Assembly: GCF_014642655.1 (NCBI RefSeq)
Contig: NZ_BMIR01000018.1
Coordinates: 1 to 64,000 of the forward strand
Reading direction: 5' to 3'
Origin: Pullulanibacillus camelliae
GTDB taxonomy: Bacteria > Bacillota > Bacilli > Bacillales > Sporolactobacillaceae
DNA length: 64,000 nucleotides
Shown here: positions 24,178 through 34,292 of the stretch, piece by piece
Position numbering within the stretch: position 1 is the stretch's first letter
Layout of the letters: every line of letters starts with the position of its first letter
Notes under the pieces: model-generated
The model's database searches: none
Seen by the model: the letters and a program-made list of their open reading frames with translations, nothing else
What the model was told of the DNA's origin: nothing
Translations under genes and position numbers: made by a program

Positions 24178-26142
24178 TTATACTTCCCCCCTTAAAGCAG
24201 CTTCGGTTTCTTTTATTTCATCTACTGAAATATAGTAGTCGGTATCATATTGGAAGGAACGGACGATGAGGCAAATAGCGACGCCAAGAAGACCAAGAGC
24301 CCCCATCCACACCCATTCGAAAGTGAAGCCGAAACCGGCGATGAAGAAAAAGACAGATAGGATAAATGGAATTCCCGAGTTCTTCGGATAATGAATCGGT
24401 TCTAGTTCCTGCTTCTTCTCCTCATAATCTCCGCGTTCCTTGGCCTCCTTAGTTTTCCACCATGCATCGCGGCCGTGGACCTCTGGCAGAACAGCAAAAT
24501 TGTATTTAGGTGCCGGGGAAGGGAGCGACCATTCTAATGTATGTCCATCCCATGGGTCCCCAGTTGTATCTCTCTCGCCATATTTGACACTATAAGCAAT
24601 CTCCCAGACTTGAAAGAGAAAGGCGATTCCCATGATGACCGCACCAATGGAAGAGATCAGGTTTAATGGTGCCCAGCCCATATCCCAGCCATATGTATAA
24701 ATACGTCGGGTCATACCCATGAAGCCTAAGGCATATTGCGGCATAAAACAGGCATAGAAGCCAATGTTCCACAACCAGAACGCCCATCTTCCAAGGGTCT
24801 CATTTAACTTAAACCCGAACATTTTGGGCCACCAATACGTTAACCCAGCAAACATACCAAACACCGTTCCGCCAATCAGTACTTGATGGAAATGTGCGAT
24901 CAGGAAATAACTGTTATGGTACTGATAGTCTGCAGGGGCGATGGATAACATGACGCCTGTAGCACCGCCAATTGCAAAGCAAGGAATAAAGGCGATCGTC
25001 CACAGCATCGGCTCGGTCAGGCGAATGCGCCCTTGATACATGGTTAACAGCCAGTTAAAGACTTTAACTCCTGTTGGTATTGCGATAATCATTGTTGAGA
25101 CAGCAAAGAAGGTATTGACACCTGCACCTGCGCCCATTGTAAAAAAGTGGTGCACCCACGTGAAGTAGGCATAAAAGCTAATGAGCATCATGGAAACAAC
25201 CATTGAGGTATAACCAAAAGTCACTTTTTTTGAAAACACACTAGTGACCTCAGAAAAAATACCAAAGGCAGGTAAAATCACAATATAAACCTCCGGATGC
25301 CCCCAAATCCAAAATAAATTAATATACATCATGGGATCTCCACCATGGGTCATAGTAAAGAAGTGCGCACCGGCAAAGCGATCCAAAAATAAGAGTAACA
25401 TGGTTACGGTGATCACGGGAAACGCTGCGATAATAAGAATAGATGTGGCTAAGACCGACCAAGTAAAGAGCGGCATATCCATCAAGCGCATCCCTTTTGT
25501 CCGCATCTTAAGAATGGTGACGAGGAAGTTAATCCCTGTAGCTAGACTGCCGATTCCTGATATTTGTATCGCCAGAACATAGAAGTTTTCACCTGGGCCT
25601 GGATTAAACTGTAGCTCAGATAAGGGGGGATAACCCACCCATCCGGCATTGGGTGAGCCACCGATGACGAATGATAAATTTAATAGCATAGCACCAAAGA
25701 AAAACAGCCAAAAGCTTATAGCATTTAAAAAAGGGTAGGCGACATCTCGCGCCCCAATTTGCAGTGGAATGACGATATTCATCATGGCAAAGATTAATGG
25801 CATCGCCATAAAAAGAATCATAATGGTTCCATGCGTTGTAAAAATTTCATTATAGTGTTCTGACAATAAGACTTTCAGATTAGGTAAGGCGAGTTGAGTC
25901 CGCATTAAAAGGGCATCGACACCGCCGCGGAAGAGCATAAGTAGAGCTGCAATAACATACATGATGCCAATTTTTTTGTGGTCAACCGTTGTTAACCATT
26001 CTTTCCACAACCATTTCCACTTTTTAAAGTAAGTTAATACGAAGATGATCATAACGGTTGCAATGCCAATGGAGACATCAGCACCTAAAATGAGTGGATC
26101 TCCATGGATGAAAAAGTGACTTATTTTAAACTTGGGTTCCAT
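24178..26142 (-). CDS. qoxB: Quinol oxidase subunit I (aa3-600 type)
   Basis: A 654-aa catalytic subunit with about 14-15 helices that reduces O2 to water and pumps protons. Haem and CuB ligands are visible: THGTIMILFMAMP (low-spin haem His), WGHPEVYIVILPAFG with the His-Tyr crosslink pair, WVHHFF (CuB His pair) and LIAHFHQVLIGGTVFG. Oxidises menaquinol, not cytochrome c, judged by its partner QoxA. Gene order qoxABCD is as in B. subtilis. This is the aerobic branch next to the anaerobic nar/nir systems. Confidence 0.97.
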   Translation of the reverse strand: MEPKFKISHFFIHGDPLILGADVSIGIATVMIIFVLTYFKKWKWLWKEWLTTVDHKKIGIMYVIAALLMLFRGGVDALLMRTQLALPNLKVLLSEHYNEIFTTHGTIMILFMAMPLIFAMMNIVIPLQIGARDVAYPFLNAISFWLFFFGAMLLNLSFVIGGSPNAGWVGYPPLSELQFNPGPGENFYVLAIQISGIGSLATGINFLVTILKMRTKGMRLMDMPLFTWSVLATSILIIAAFPVITVTMLLLFLDRFAGAHFFTMTHGGDPMMYINLFWIWGHPEVYIVILPAFGIFSEVTSVFSKKVTFGYTSMVVSMMLISFYAYFTWVHHFFTMGAGAGVNTFFAVSTMIIAIPTGVKVFNWLLTMYQGRIRLTEPMLWTIAFIPCFAIGGATGVMLSIAPADYQYHNSYFLIAHFHQVLIGGTVFGMFAGLTYWWPKMFGFKLNETLGRWAFWLWNIGFYACFMPQYALGFMGMTRRIYTYGWDMGWAPLNLISSIGAVIMGIAFLFQVWEIAYSVKYGERDTTGDPWDGHTLEWSLPSPAPKYNFAVLPEVHGRDAWWKTKEAKERGDYEEKKQELEPIHYPKNSGIPFILSVFFFIAGFGFTFEWVWMGALGLLGVAICLIVRSFQYDTDYYISVDEIKETEAALRGEV

Positions 26143-26165
26143 CGTGCATCTCCATTCTTTTTCTT

Positions 26166-27068
26166 CTATTTCGTTTTTTCGGTATCATTTGGGTTGAATT
26201 GGTTCCCCTCAGGGATACGTTCATGGTAGTGCCCACCGTTTTTCATAAGCGTCATTTCAAAAGCATGGGGGGGATAGGAGGAGTAGGTTTGCTTGTTCAC
26301 TAGGCCAGGCTGTTTAAGCCTGTTATAAATAGCCATGTCCATAGGTTTTCCCGCAGCTTTAACCTTATTGACCCATCGGTTGAACTCTGCCTCTGTTTTA
26401 GCGATGACATCAAACTGCATGTGGGCAAAGCCTTCTCCTGTGAAATTAGCACCTGTTCCAAAGTACTTACCTGTCTCATTGGCTTGCAGCCAAAGCCGCA
26501 TGGCCATACCGGGCATGGTGTACTCTTGCCCACCCAACTGTGGTATCCAAAAAGAGTTCATTGGTGCATCAGATGTTAAAATAAATTGAACCGGTCTACC
26601 AGCGGGGATATCGACATAATTCACTGTGGCAATATTTTGGTCAGGATATTGAAACAGCCATTTCCAATCGAGTGACGTCACTTGAATCGTGATCGGCTTC
26701 ACATCCGTTGTGGGAGGTTTGACTAGAGCAAATACCGATTTGCCGGTAAAGTAAGCCATAAATACAGTAATAATAATCGGAATGCCCCACCAAATAATCT
26801 CAAGGTATTTATTATCGCCCCATTTAGGGCGGTAACGGGCTGTGTTGCTGGGTGTGTCACGATAGCGATAGATAATATAGATCAATAAGATGATCACAGG
26901 AATAACAACAATAGCAATAAGCAAGGTTGTGAGCAATATGAGATGTTTTTCTTCTTCTCCAACGGGACCTTTTGGATCCAAAACAATAAACTTTCCTCCA
27001 CATCCTGATAATATCAACGGAACGAGACAGATAAGAAAAGTCCTTGTAAATAAGCGGCTTAGCTTCAT
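26166..27068 (-). CDS. qoxA: Quinol oxidase subunit II
   Basis: A 300-aa lipoprotein: N-terminal signal with lipobox LSGC, two membrane helices, and an outer cupredoxin-like domain. The segment DWKWLFQYPDQ...NSFWIPQLGGQ and GFAHMQFDV is typical of quinol oxidase subunit II. The CuA-binding cysteines of cytochrome c oxidases are absent, which fits quinol as donor. First gene of the minus-strand qox operon; GAGGAGATGACC precedes its ATG. The 261 bp to the divergent YyaL-like gene hold the promoters, which I could not define. Confidence 0.95.
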   Translation of the reverse strand: MKLSRLFTRTFLICLVPLILSGCGGKFIVLDPKGPVGEEEKHLILLTTLLIAIVVIPVIILLIYIIYRYRDTPSNTARYRPKWGDNKYLEIIWWGIPIIITVFMAYFTGKSVFALVKPPTTDVKPITIQVTSLDWKWLFQYPDQNIATVNYVDIPAGRPVQFILTSDAPMNSFWIPQLGGQEYTMPGMAMRLWLQANETGKYFGTGANFTGEGFAHMQFDVIAKTEAEFNRWVNKVKAAGKPMDMAIYNRLKQPGLVNKQTYSSYPPHAFEMTLMKNGGHYHERIPEGNQFNPNDTEKTK

Positions 27069-27329
27069 AAATATAAGGTCATCTCCTCTAATTACGCGAA
27101 TAACACCATCGGTTCATTAAGTAAAGTATGTAGCCTAACAAACTTAAATTTGTCCTAGATTTCTGAGATTATTCATGTCGATCGGATTGGGTGTGCGAGG
27201 TTTCATTTGAAGCGGATTATTGATGCAGAAAGAGAGAGAAATGGCCTTGTGGTCAAAGAAAATCGTGTCTTTTTCTTTTTTAATGGGTATTATTGAGAGT
27301 AGAGGAACAACAAAAAAGGTGGTGATTTT

Positions 27330-29384
27330 ATGGTAAACCATAAGCCCAATCGATTAATCACGGAAACGTCGCCATACTTACTCCAACATGCCTATCATCC
27401 AGTGCATTGGTATCCATGGAGTGAGGAAGCTTTTGAAAAGGCTCGAAAGGAGAATAAGCCTATTTTCTTGAGCATTGGCTACTCAACCTGCCATTGGTGC
27501 CATGTCTTTGCGCATGAATCATTTGAAGATGAAGAAGTGGCTGGGTTATTAAATACCTATTTTATAGCGATAAAGGTTGATCGTGAGGAACGACCAGACA
27601 TTGACTCGGTTTATATGACCGTTTGCCAGGCATTAACAGGGCAGGGGGGCTGGCCGCTGAGCATCTTTATGACTCCAGAACAACAGCCGTTTTATGCGGG
27701 CACCTATTTTCCTAAAGAAAGCCGTTATGGTCAACCGGGGTTCATCGATGTCTTGCAATCCATTGCGAAGCAATACCATGATCGCCCTAAAAAATTGCAA
27801 TCGGTAGGACAGGATATGATCACAGAGCTCTCAGCCATGCATTCTCCTGCATCCGCTTTTACTCCTAAGCTACTGGAACAAGCACTTAGCGACTTCAAAA
27901 GTAGCTTTGATGAAGGGTTTGGAGGCTTTGGCAGTGAGCCAAAATTTCCTGCCCCGCACCAGCTTTTGTTTTTAATGCGTGCTTTTTACTGGAACGGTGA
28001 TACTGAGCTTCTAATCATGGTTGAAAAGACCCTTGACGCCATCGCTGCTGGTGGTATTCATGATCATATTGGTGGAGGATTTGCGCGCTATGCTGTGGAT
28101 TCGATCTGGCTCGTCCCCCATTTTGAAAAAATGCTATATGATCAAGCAATGCTTATGCTCAGCTTTACTGAAGCCTATCAACTCACCGGTCATGATCGGT
28201 ATCGGCAAGTCGTTGAAGGAATTTTTACTTACTTAATGCGTGATTTGCGTGATAAAACGGGTGCTTTTTATTCTGCTGAAGATGCGGATTCGGAAGGTGT
28301 AGAAGGTCGATTTTATGTTTGGGATCCGAATGAAGTCATTGCCCTATTGGGAGATGCAGCAGGCGAGCGTTTTTGTGTTGCCTATGGCATTACCGAAGAA
28401 GGCAATTTTGAAGGCAAGAATATTCCCAATCTCATTGGCCGAAATTTGCAGCATTTAGCGGAGGATTATGGACTTTCTTTAGAAGCCTTTGAGAGGGAAC
28501 TTGAAGCAAGTCGTCAAATCCTGCTTAAAGCAAGAAGCCAGCGTGTTCGCCCGCATCGTGATGAGAAGATCTTGACGAGTTGGAATGGTCTTACGATAGC
28601 TGCTTTGGCGACAGCTGGGCAAGTGATGAAGGATGCACGCTATCTTAAAGCTGCAACGGATGCTTTTGAGTTTATCATGAAGACGATGTGGGATAGCGGT
28701 CAGTTATTGGCAAGCTATCGAGAGGGTCAAGTGACGCAAACGGGGTTTTTGGATGATTACGCTTATATGCTATGGGCCGCGGATACCCTCTATGAAGCGA
28801 CGTTTAAGCCGCAGTATATCGATACGATGAAAGAACTTTCTGATCAAATGATCCAGCACTTTTGGGACGACACGGGCTTTGGCTTTTATTTAAATGATAA
28901 GAATCAGAAACTGATCATGCGTCCAAAGGATATCTACGATGGTGCTCTACCTTCGGGCAATAGCATTGCGACCATGATGTTATTCAAGCTAGCGCGTCGC
29001 ACCGGTGATGTCGATTATGAAATGTATGTTGATAAGGTTTATGGGCGCTTCGCTGGAGAAATCGCTCATTACCCTATGGGCTATAGTGCCTTGCTGACCG
29101 GCTACTTGCTTATACAAATGAAAATAAAAGAACTGGTTGTGTTAGATGAAAATGCTGAAGGCGCAGCACAAGCGACTAGAGAATTATTAAAAGCTTTTCA
29201 CCCTGATGTCATTGCATTATCGGGAACCCCGCAATCCTTAAATGCCATTGCTAGCTTTACAAAAGGATTTGCACTGCTGAATCATCAAACGACTTACTTT
29301 TTATGTGAAAACTTTAGCTGTACGCTTCCAACCAATCAACCCAAGGAGGTAGCTAGAAAGATAAAAAGAGATAGAGGGGCTTAA
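27330..29384 (+). CDS. YyaL-like protein (thioredoxin-fold DUF255 plus alpha/alpha barrel)
   Basis: A 684-aa protein of the COG1331 (spermatogenesis-associated protein 20-like) family. An N-terminal thioredoxin-like domain ([15 protein letters not shown]; active pair CHWC at 54-57; [12 protein letters not shown]) is followed by a six-hairpin glycosidase-like domain ([46 protein letters not shown]). Biochemical function is unknown in the family. The usual Met-Glu after WCHV is replaced here by FAHESF. It is transcribed alone, with AAAAAGGTGG near the ATG. Confidence 0.88.
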   Translation: MVNHKPNRLITETSPYLLQHAYHPVHWYPWSEEAFEKARKENKPIFLSIGYSTCHWCHVFAHESFEDEEVAGLLNTYFIAIKVDREERPDIDSVYMTVCQALTGQGGWPLSIFMTPEQQPFYAGTYFPKESRYGQPGFIDVLQSIAKQYHDRPKKLQSVGQDMITELSAMHSPASAFTPKLLEQALSDFKSSFDEGFGGFGSEPKFPAPHQLLFLMRAFYWNGDTELLIMVEKTLDAIAAGGIHDHIGGGFARYAVDSIWLVPHFEKMLYDQAMLMLSFTEAYQLTGHDRYRQVVEGIFTYLMRDLRDKTGAFYSAEDADSEGVEGRFYVWDPNEVIALLGDAAGERFCVAYGITEEGNFEGKNIPNLIGRNLQHLAEDYGLSLEAFERELEASRQILLKARSQRVRPHRDEKILTSWNGLTIAALATAGQVMKDARYLKAATDAFEFIMKTMWDSGQLLASYREGQVTQTGFLDDYAYMLWAADTLYEATFKPQYIDTMKELSDQMIQHFWDDTGFGFYLNDKNQKLIMRPKDIYDGALPSGNSIATMMLFKLARRTGDVDYEMYVDKVYGRFAGEIAHYPMGYSALLTGYLLIQMKIKELVVLDENAEGAAQATRELLKAFHPDVIALSGTPQSLNAIASFTKGFALLNHQTTYFLCENFSCTLPTNQPKEVARKIKRDRGA

Positions 29385-29517
29385 AGGGGGAACGTCTAAT
29401 GATAGGGAAAGCTGTGACTGGAGCTATTGCTTCTTCAAGAACCATGACCTAAACAGCAATCTCGCCTTGAAAAAAGCTATGTGATAGGCTGCCATTGCGA
29501 TAAGCTTGCTTTTGTTC

Positions 29518-29642
29518 TACTATCAGAATGTATAAGGCGGGCTTTGACTTTCGCCACCTGAGGCTTGCGGGCACCCTAAGTGTGTGATTGGCAAAAATCA
29601 CTTCAGGAGTACTAGCGAAGGGGTGCAAGCCAAGTTTTCTAA
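29518..29642 (+). repeat. Interspersed repeat R1, copy 3
   Basis: About 125 bp. The 5' hairpin is partly lost (TACTATCAGAATGTATAAGG), but the 3' hairpin half is intact (GGCTTGCGGGCACC ... GGGGTGCAAGCC, then AAGTTTTCTAA). It is fused head-to-tail with R2 copy 2, the same arrangement as at 38.7 kb. Confidence 0.85.
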
Positions 29643-29645
29643 AAA

Positions 29646-29960
29646 GATTAGAAGGTATAAAATTTCTGATCATGTGGACGGTGCGGATTTCCGCTTCAGG
29701 CCGCTCGCTTTCCGCGGGGGAGTGGTAAGCCTCCTCGTGCCTTCGCACTGCTAAGGTCTTACCGATTTCCCACTTCCCGCAGGACTTTAGTCTCCGCATC
29801 ATGAGTCAGCGGCGCCCGAGGAGGAATACGCGATTTTAGAGTGTTCCGAATTCTCGCGCCTTGCGCTCCCATCCACTTGATCAGGCAATGAAGCCTATTT
29901 CATATTGGATGACTCTATACCAAGCAAGGACCGGGCATGCTTTTTGCCCGGTTTTTCTTA
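29646..29960 (+). repeat. Interspersed repeat R2, copy 2 (about 315 bp)
   Basis: Nearly the same sequence as 13778-14090 throughout, from the opening palindrome (GATTAGAA...TTCTGATC) through the GC-rich core to the CCGGGC/GCCCGG hairpin with TTTTTCTT. The matching minus-strand open frames in both copies (starting MMRRL..SC) reflect repeat identity, not a gene. Confidence 0.87.
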
Positions 29961-29964
29961 ATCT

Positions 29965-30003
29965 AAAAAATCCTGGACCTAATAGGTGGACCAGGATTTT
30001 TTT
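29965..30003 (-). terminator. Bidirectional intrinsic terminator
   Basis: AAAAAATCCTGG pairs with CCAGGATTTTTTT around a 14-nt loop. It lies directly after the stop of the minus-strand gene at 30005 and can also end plus-strand transcripts from the repeat. Confidence 0.8.
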
Positions 30004-30004
30004 G

Positions 30005-30226
30005 TTATGAGGGAAGGGAATAGACTACACTGTGTGGGGCTTCGGTTAGCTCTGATTTTTGGAGACGCCCTTCTTTTACAAACTCTTGAATGGTGTTTTC
30101 CACTTCATGAACGTCCTCTCCTAGAAGATCGGCAAGTTTAACAGTCGATAATGCCATATATTTTGGCCGCTTCGTTGAGGACTGGATCATTGTATGAATC
30201 CTTTCATATAAGACTTCTTTATTCAT
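30005..30226 (-). CDS. Small winged-helix-like protein of unknown role
   Basis: A 73-aa protein with no cysteine or membrane segment. Pattern of three helices and a short beta wing (LYERIHTMIQ, MALSTVKLADLLGEDVHEVE, TIQEFVKEGRLQ, VVYSLPS) suggests a mini winged-helix fold. AGAGAGGGATAA lies before the ATG. It is divergent from formate dehydrogenase 1, so it could be a local regulator, but that is only positional. Confidence 0.65.
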   Translation of the reverse strand: MNKEVLYERIHTMIQSSTKRPKYMALSTVKLADLLGEDVHEVENTIQEFVKEGRLQKSELTEAPHSVVYSLPS

Positions 30227-30393
30227 ATTATCCCTCTCTTTTTCCTTCTATTTCTCTTTATTCTGTGCATGGATGTTTAATTTTACAATAATTATTCCCA
30301 AATGAGGCAATGATAATAACTAAATTGGGCAGAATGATACAAGAGCGATTTGTGCTGTTAACTCACGCATAAGTTAAGTTTGGAGGTTGAAGC

Positions 30394-33375
30394 ATGACAG
30401 AAGAAAGGTTTTCTATCTTAATTAACGGAAAGGAACTTTCAGCTAAGTCCGGTCAGACGGTCTTACAAGTGGCCCAAGACCATGACACGTATATTCCGGC
30501 TGTGTGTTATCATCCGAATTTGGGATCCATTCAAACGTGTGATACCTGCTTTGTGAATGTAAACGGAGAAATGAAGCGGGCGTGTGTGACCAAAGCTGAG
30601 CCTGGGATGAAGGTCGATTCCTTATCTGAGCCTATTAAAGACGCGCAATATGAAGCTATGTCCAGAATCCTGAAGAACCACGAACTCTATTGTACAGTGT
30701 GTGATAACAACAATGGCAATTGTGTTGTTCATAATACTGCTGAATATCTGGAAATCGAACATCAAAAATATCAATTTGAGCCGAAGCCTTATCCGGCAGA
30801 TAACTCTCATCCTTTTTATCGCTATGAACCCGATCAATGTATTCTTTGTGGCCGTTGTGTGGAGGCGTGTCAGGATCTCCAAGTTAATGAAACATTATCT
30901 ATTGATTGGGACCGGGAAGCCCCAAGAGTGATTTGGGATGATGATGTCCCCATCGATGAATCCTCCTGCGTGTCATGTGGACATTGTGTGACGGTATGCC
31001 CATGTAATGCCTTAATGGAGAAATCGATGTTAGGTGAAGCAGGCTACTTAACTGGCATTCCGCAAAATGTATTAGAGCCAATGATCGATATAACGAAGGA
31101 AGTGGAACCCGGCTATAAAGAAATTTTCGCCATTTCCGAAATGGAAGCCTCAATGCGCAAAGAGCGTATTAAAAGGACCAAAACCGTCTGTACTTATTGT
31201 GGTGTGGGATGTAGCTTTGAGGTTTGGACCAAGGGTCGTAAGATTTTAAAAATTGAACCACAGGAAGAAGCCCCTGTTAATGGTATCTCAACCTGTATCA
31301 AAGGGAAATTCGGCTGGGATTTTGTTAATAGTGAAGAGCGATTAACGCAACCATTAATCCGTCGTGGTGATGAATTTGTAGAAGCGAGCTGGGATGAAGC
31401 GCTGACTCTGATTGCAAGTAAATTTAGGGCAATTAAAAATGAACATGGAGCGGATGCTTTAGGGTTTATTGCTTCTTCTAAATGTACTAACGAAGAAAAC
31501 TTTTTGTTTCAAAAGTTTGCGCGCGCCATCATTGGGACGAACAATGTCGATAACTGTGCAAGATATTGTCAGTCCCCAGCGAGTTCAGCATTGATGCGAA
31601 CCGTTGGTATTGGTGGTGATTCTGGTACCATTCGTGATATTGAGCAATCCGATTTAGTGATCACAATCGGTGCCAACCCTGCAGAATCACATCCTGTACT
31701 GGCGACACGTGTCAAACGCGCACATAAACTTCACGGACAAAAGCTCATTGTTGTTGACTTAAGAGAAAATGAGCTTGCTGAGCGTGCCGATCTCTTTGTT
31801 CATACAAAGCCAAGTACCGATATGATTTGGCTCAATGCACTGTCAAAGTATTTCCTTGATCAAGGATGGGAAGATAAAGAATTTCTCCGCAGTAGGGTTA
31901 ATGGGTTAGAGGACTACAAAAAATCGCTTGAAAAATTCACATTGGAATATGCAGAAAAACATACAGGTATTTCTAAGAAAATACTGATTCAAATGGCAAC
32001 AATGATCCATGAAGCAAAGTCTGTATGTATGCTTTGGGCGATGGGGATTACCCAGCATATGGGCGGAACGGATTCGAGTACGGCCATTGCTAACTTGCTT
32101 TTAATTACTGGGAACTTCGGCCGTCCAGGCACAGGGGCCTATCCACTGCGCGGTCATAATAATGTGCAAGGGGCTTGTGATTTTGGAACAATGCCCGGCT
32201 GGTTCCCTGGATATGAAGCTGTTGAAGATGACGAGGTAAGAGCGCGCTATGAAAAAGCTTGGGAGGTTAAATTGCCAAAAGATCCTGGCTACGACAACCA
32301 TCAAATGGTTGAAGGGGTCGAGAAGGGTGATTTAAAAGCTCTTTACCTATTTGGTGAAGAGATGGCCATTGTGGATTCGAACATCAACTATGTGGATAAA
32401 AACCTAGAGAATCTAGACTTTTTTGTTGTCCAAGACGTCTTTTTCAGTAAGACAGCGCAATTTGCTGATGTAATTTTGCCTGCATCGCCCAGCCTGGAAA
32501 AGGAAGGAACATTTACGAATACCGAGCGACGGATTCAGAGGCTATATCAAGTCTTCGAACCGATGGGTGAGTCCAAGCCGGATTGGCAGATTTTTCAGGA
32601 GCTTGCTAATAAAATGGGAGCCAACTGGGACTATAAGCATCCGAGTGAAATCATGGCAGAAGTCGCCGGTCTTGCTACTTATTTTGCTGGAGTCAGCTAT
32701 GAAAGGCTAGAGGGCTTTAATAGCCAGGTTTGGCCGGTCAAGAAAAACGGTGAGAGTACACCTCTTTTATATCAAGACAAATTTGCCTTTCCAGATGGCA
32801 AAGCAAGGCTTGTACCGGTGGATTGGACAAAGCCCCACGACATTGGAGAAGCATTTGATTTCCATTTAAACAATGGGCGTTTACTCGAGCATTTTCATGA
32901 AGGCAATCTAACGGGACGCTCCGAAGGGATTAACCACAAGGTGCATGAACCTTGGGTGGAAATCTCTCCTGAGCAAGCTCAAGAAAGAGGTATAAAAGAT
33001 GGCGCGTTGGTCCGTTTAACCTCACCTTATGGAAAGGTTAAGGTGCGGGCAGTGGTTACCGATCGTGTGCAAGGCAAAGAGCTTTATTTAACCATGAATG
33101 CTCAGAAGGATAACGAGATGGTAAATCGTCTAACGAGTAGTTATTTTGATTACATTACCCATACACCGAACTACAAAGAAGCAGGGGTAAAGCTGGAGAT
33201 TTTAGAAGATGAGGGTCCCTCGCCGTTACCGGATAAAAATCACCGTTTCGGAAATCGCATCCCACAAATCAGCGTGCGGGTTGAAGATAAATGGAGACGA
33301 GAGGATTTTACGCCGATACCCGAGTTATTCAAATTAGGAGGAGATGAATTTGGCGAAAGCTATCACGCAAATTAG
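30394..33375 (+). CDS. fdhA: Formate dehydrogenase catalytic subunit 1 (ForC/YjgC-YrhE type)
   Basis: A 993-aa molybdoenzyme that oxidises formate to CO2. Domains in order: [2Fe-2S] ferredoxin-like (CYHPNLGS.QTCDTC, to about 80); His-ligated cluster (CTVCDNNNGNC); two [4Fe-4S] sites (CILCGRCVEACQ, CVSCGHCVTVCPCNAL); a [4Fe-4S] plus bis-MGD domain from about 265 (TVCTYCGVGCSFEVW). The active-site residue is Cys392, encoded TGT (CARYCQSPAS), so this is the cysteine and not the selenocysteine form. In B. subtilis such proteins pair with a DUF1641 subunit to reduce menaquinone; the DUF1641 gene follows here too. A paralogue lies at 42275-45211. Confidence 0.95.
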   Translation: MTEERFSILINGKELSAKSGQTVLQVAQDHDTYIPAVCYHPNLGSIQTCDTCFVNVNGEMKRACVTKAEPGMKVDSLSEPIKDAQYEAMSRILKNHELYCTVCDNNNGNCVVHNTAEYLEIEHQKYQFEPKPYPADNSHPFYRYEPDQCILCGRCVEACQDLQVNETLSIDWDREAPRVIWDDDVPIDESSCVSCGHCVTVCPCNALMEKSMLGEAGYLTGIPQNVLEPMIDITKEVEPGYKEIFAISEMEASMRKERIKRTKTVCTYCGVGCSFEVWTKGRKILKIEPQEEAPVNGISTCIKGKFGWDFVNSEERLTQPLIRRGDEFVEASWDEALTLIASKFRAIKNEHGADALGFIASSKCTNEENFLFQKFARAIIGTNNVDNCARYCQSPASSALMRTVGIGGDSGTIRDIEQSDLVITIGANPAESHPVLATRVKRAHKLHGQKLIVVDLRENELAERADLFVHTKPSTDMIWLNALSKYFLDQGWEDKEFLRSRVNGLEDYKKSLEKFTLEYAEKHTGISKKILIQMATMIHEAKSVCMLWAMGITQHMGGTDSSTAIANLLLITGNFGRPGTGAYPLRGHNNVQGACDFGTMPGWFPGYEAVEDDEVRARYEKAWEVKLPKDPGYDNHQMVEGVEKGDLKALYLFGEEMAIVDSNINYVDKNLENLDFFVVQDVFFSKTAQFADVILPASPSLEKEGTFTNTERRIQRLYQVFEPMGESKPDWQIFQELANKMGANWDYKHPSEIMAEVAGLATYFAGVSYERLEGFNSQVWPVKKNGESTPLLYQDKFAFPDGKARLVPVDWTKPHDIGEAFDFHLNNGRLLEHFHEGNLTGRSEGINHKVHEPWVEISPEQAQERGIKDGALVRLTSPYGKVKVRAVVTDRVQGKELYLTMNAQKDNEMVNRLTSSYFDYITHTPNYKEAGVKLEILEDEGPSPLPDKNHRFGNRIPQISVRVEDKWRREDFTPIPELFKLGGDEFGESYHAN

Positions 33376-33847
33376 AAGAGTGGACCCTACCCCTGAGGAG
33401 TTACAAGCACAATCCATCACTAAGATTATTGGTGCTTTGGCAGAAAACGGGGAATCGATCATAAAAATGTTGGATATCGTTTCACAGCTCGACCAAACGG
33501 GGATACTTGATGCCTTAGATGCTATATTAAAAAAACGTGTGGATGTAGCAGAAATTATGATCCAACAGATGAATCAACCCACGATGCATAAAATCATGAA
33601 AAACGGGATGAATATCTTTAAATTTTTAGGTTCCCTTAACCCAGAGCAAATCCGAATGTTAATGGATGGCGTGGGTCATGGCATTGATAAAGCAACAGCA
33701 AGAGAGTCAGACGATAAGAAGACAAGCCTTTGGTCACTAGGAAAGGCGATGAAAAAGCCTGAGGTTAAGGAATCACTCACCATGATGGTTTCTATTTTGG
33801 AAGGCATGGGCGAATCTCTTCAACGCGAAAAGGATCATGTTCATTGA
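33350..33847 (+). CDS. DUF1641 partner of formate dehydrogenase 1 (ForE/YjgD-YrhD type)
   Basis: A 165-aa helical protein. DUF1641 hallmarks are the repeated LxxLDxTGILDALDA and an internal NPEQIRMLMDGVGHGID. Thought to connect the formate dehydrogenase to the membrane quinone pool. TTG 33350 is chosen over ATG 33344 because AGGAGG (33336-33341) is then 8 nt away and the protein starts MAKAITQI, parallel to the paralogue (MAEPITHI). It overlaps fdhA by 26 nt. Confidence 0.88.
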   Translation: MAKAITQIRRVDPTPEELQAQSITKIIGALAENGESIIKMLDIVSQLDQTGILDALDAILKKRVDVAEIMIQQMNQPTMHKIMKNGMNIFKFLGSLNPEQIRMLMDGVGHGIDKATARESDDKKTSLWSLGKAMKKPEVKESLTMMVSILEGMGESLQREKDHVH

Positions 33848-33863
33848 GGAGGGCTTTTAGAAA

Positions 33864-34079
33864 ATGGAAGAACGGCAAGTGAAAATAAACGGCTTACATT
33901 CAAAGGAAGATGTGGATAAGGTGGAACAGGCTTTAAAGGATGTATGGGGCGTTCGCCGTACAGAGGTAAGTTTAGAAAGGCAAGAGGCTAAGTTCAGCTA
34001 CAATGAAAACTCAGCCTCCTACGAGGATTTTGTTCAAGCCTTAAAAGAGAATGGCTACACTGTTTCAGAATACCATTAA
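33864..34079 (+). CDS. HMA-fold-like small protein lacking the metal-binding CxxC
   Basis: A 71-aa protein with the beta-alpha-beta-beta-alpha-beta pattern of heavy-metal-associated domains (VKINGLHSKEDVDKVEQALK, VWGVRRTEVSLERQEAKFSY, YEDFVQALKENGYTV). The usual metal motif MxCxxC is replaced by INGLHS, so copper binding is unlikely. It follows the DUF1641 gene by 16 bp with GAGGAGGG upstream. A role in assembly of the formate dehydrogenase is possible from position alone. Confidence 0.72.
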   Translation: MEERQVKINGLHSKEDVDKVEQALKDVWGVRRTEVSLERQEAKFSYNENSASYEDFVQALKENGYTVSEYH

Positions 34080-34097
34080 TGAGATAAGGAGCTGTGC

Positions 34098-34238
34098 ATG
34101 ATGAAGGTATGTGAAATCTGTGGCACTCAGCAAACAGAAGAAGACGAAGAAGTCCTTAACAGACGGATCTTATACGTGTGTGAAAACTGCAGAAATGATT
34201 TAAGGCCGAATGCTTCAGAGCCTGATGTAGAAGGGTGA
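34098..34238 (+). CDS. Small zinc-ribbon protein (46 aa)
   Basis: A 46-aa protein with two CxxC pairs (CEIC at residues 5-8, CENC at 28-31) joined by an acidic helix (EEDEEVLNRR), giving a treble-clef or zinc-ribbon outline. ATG 34098 has ATAAGGAG 6 nt upstream; a second ATG follows immediately. It is the fourth gene of the formate dehydrogenase 1 operon, 18 bp after the HMA-like gene, and is followed by a strong terminator. Confidence 0.7.
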   Translation: MMKVCEICGTQQTEEDEEVLNRRILYVCENCRNDLRPNASEPDVEG

Positions 34239-34248
34239 ATATAAGAGG

Positions 34249-34292
34249 AGCTCCATTGTGGTCTCTAATTGCGACCATGATGGAGCTTTTTT
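34249..34292 (+). terminator. Intrinsic terminator of formate dehydrogenase operon 1
   Basis: AGCTCCATTGTGGTC pairs with GACCATGATGGAGCT (two mismatches) and is followed by TTTTTTA. Confidence 0.87.

Noticed and set aside
29449-29802. 117-codon open frame on the minus strand, similar to one at 13731-13934
   Set aside because: It lies wholly inside the R1/R2 repeat units; the likeness between the two frames is due to repeat identity, and there is no RBS or protein-like composition.
31564-31572. Possible selenocysteine at the formate dehydrogenase active site
   Set aside because: The codon is TGT in both genes (Cys392 and Cys393), not TGA, and no SECIS-like hairpin is needed.
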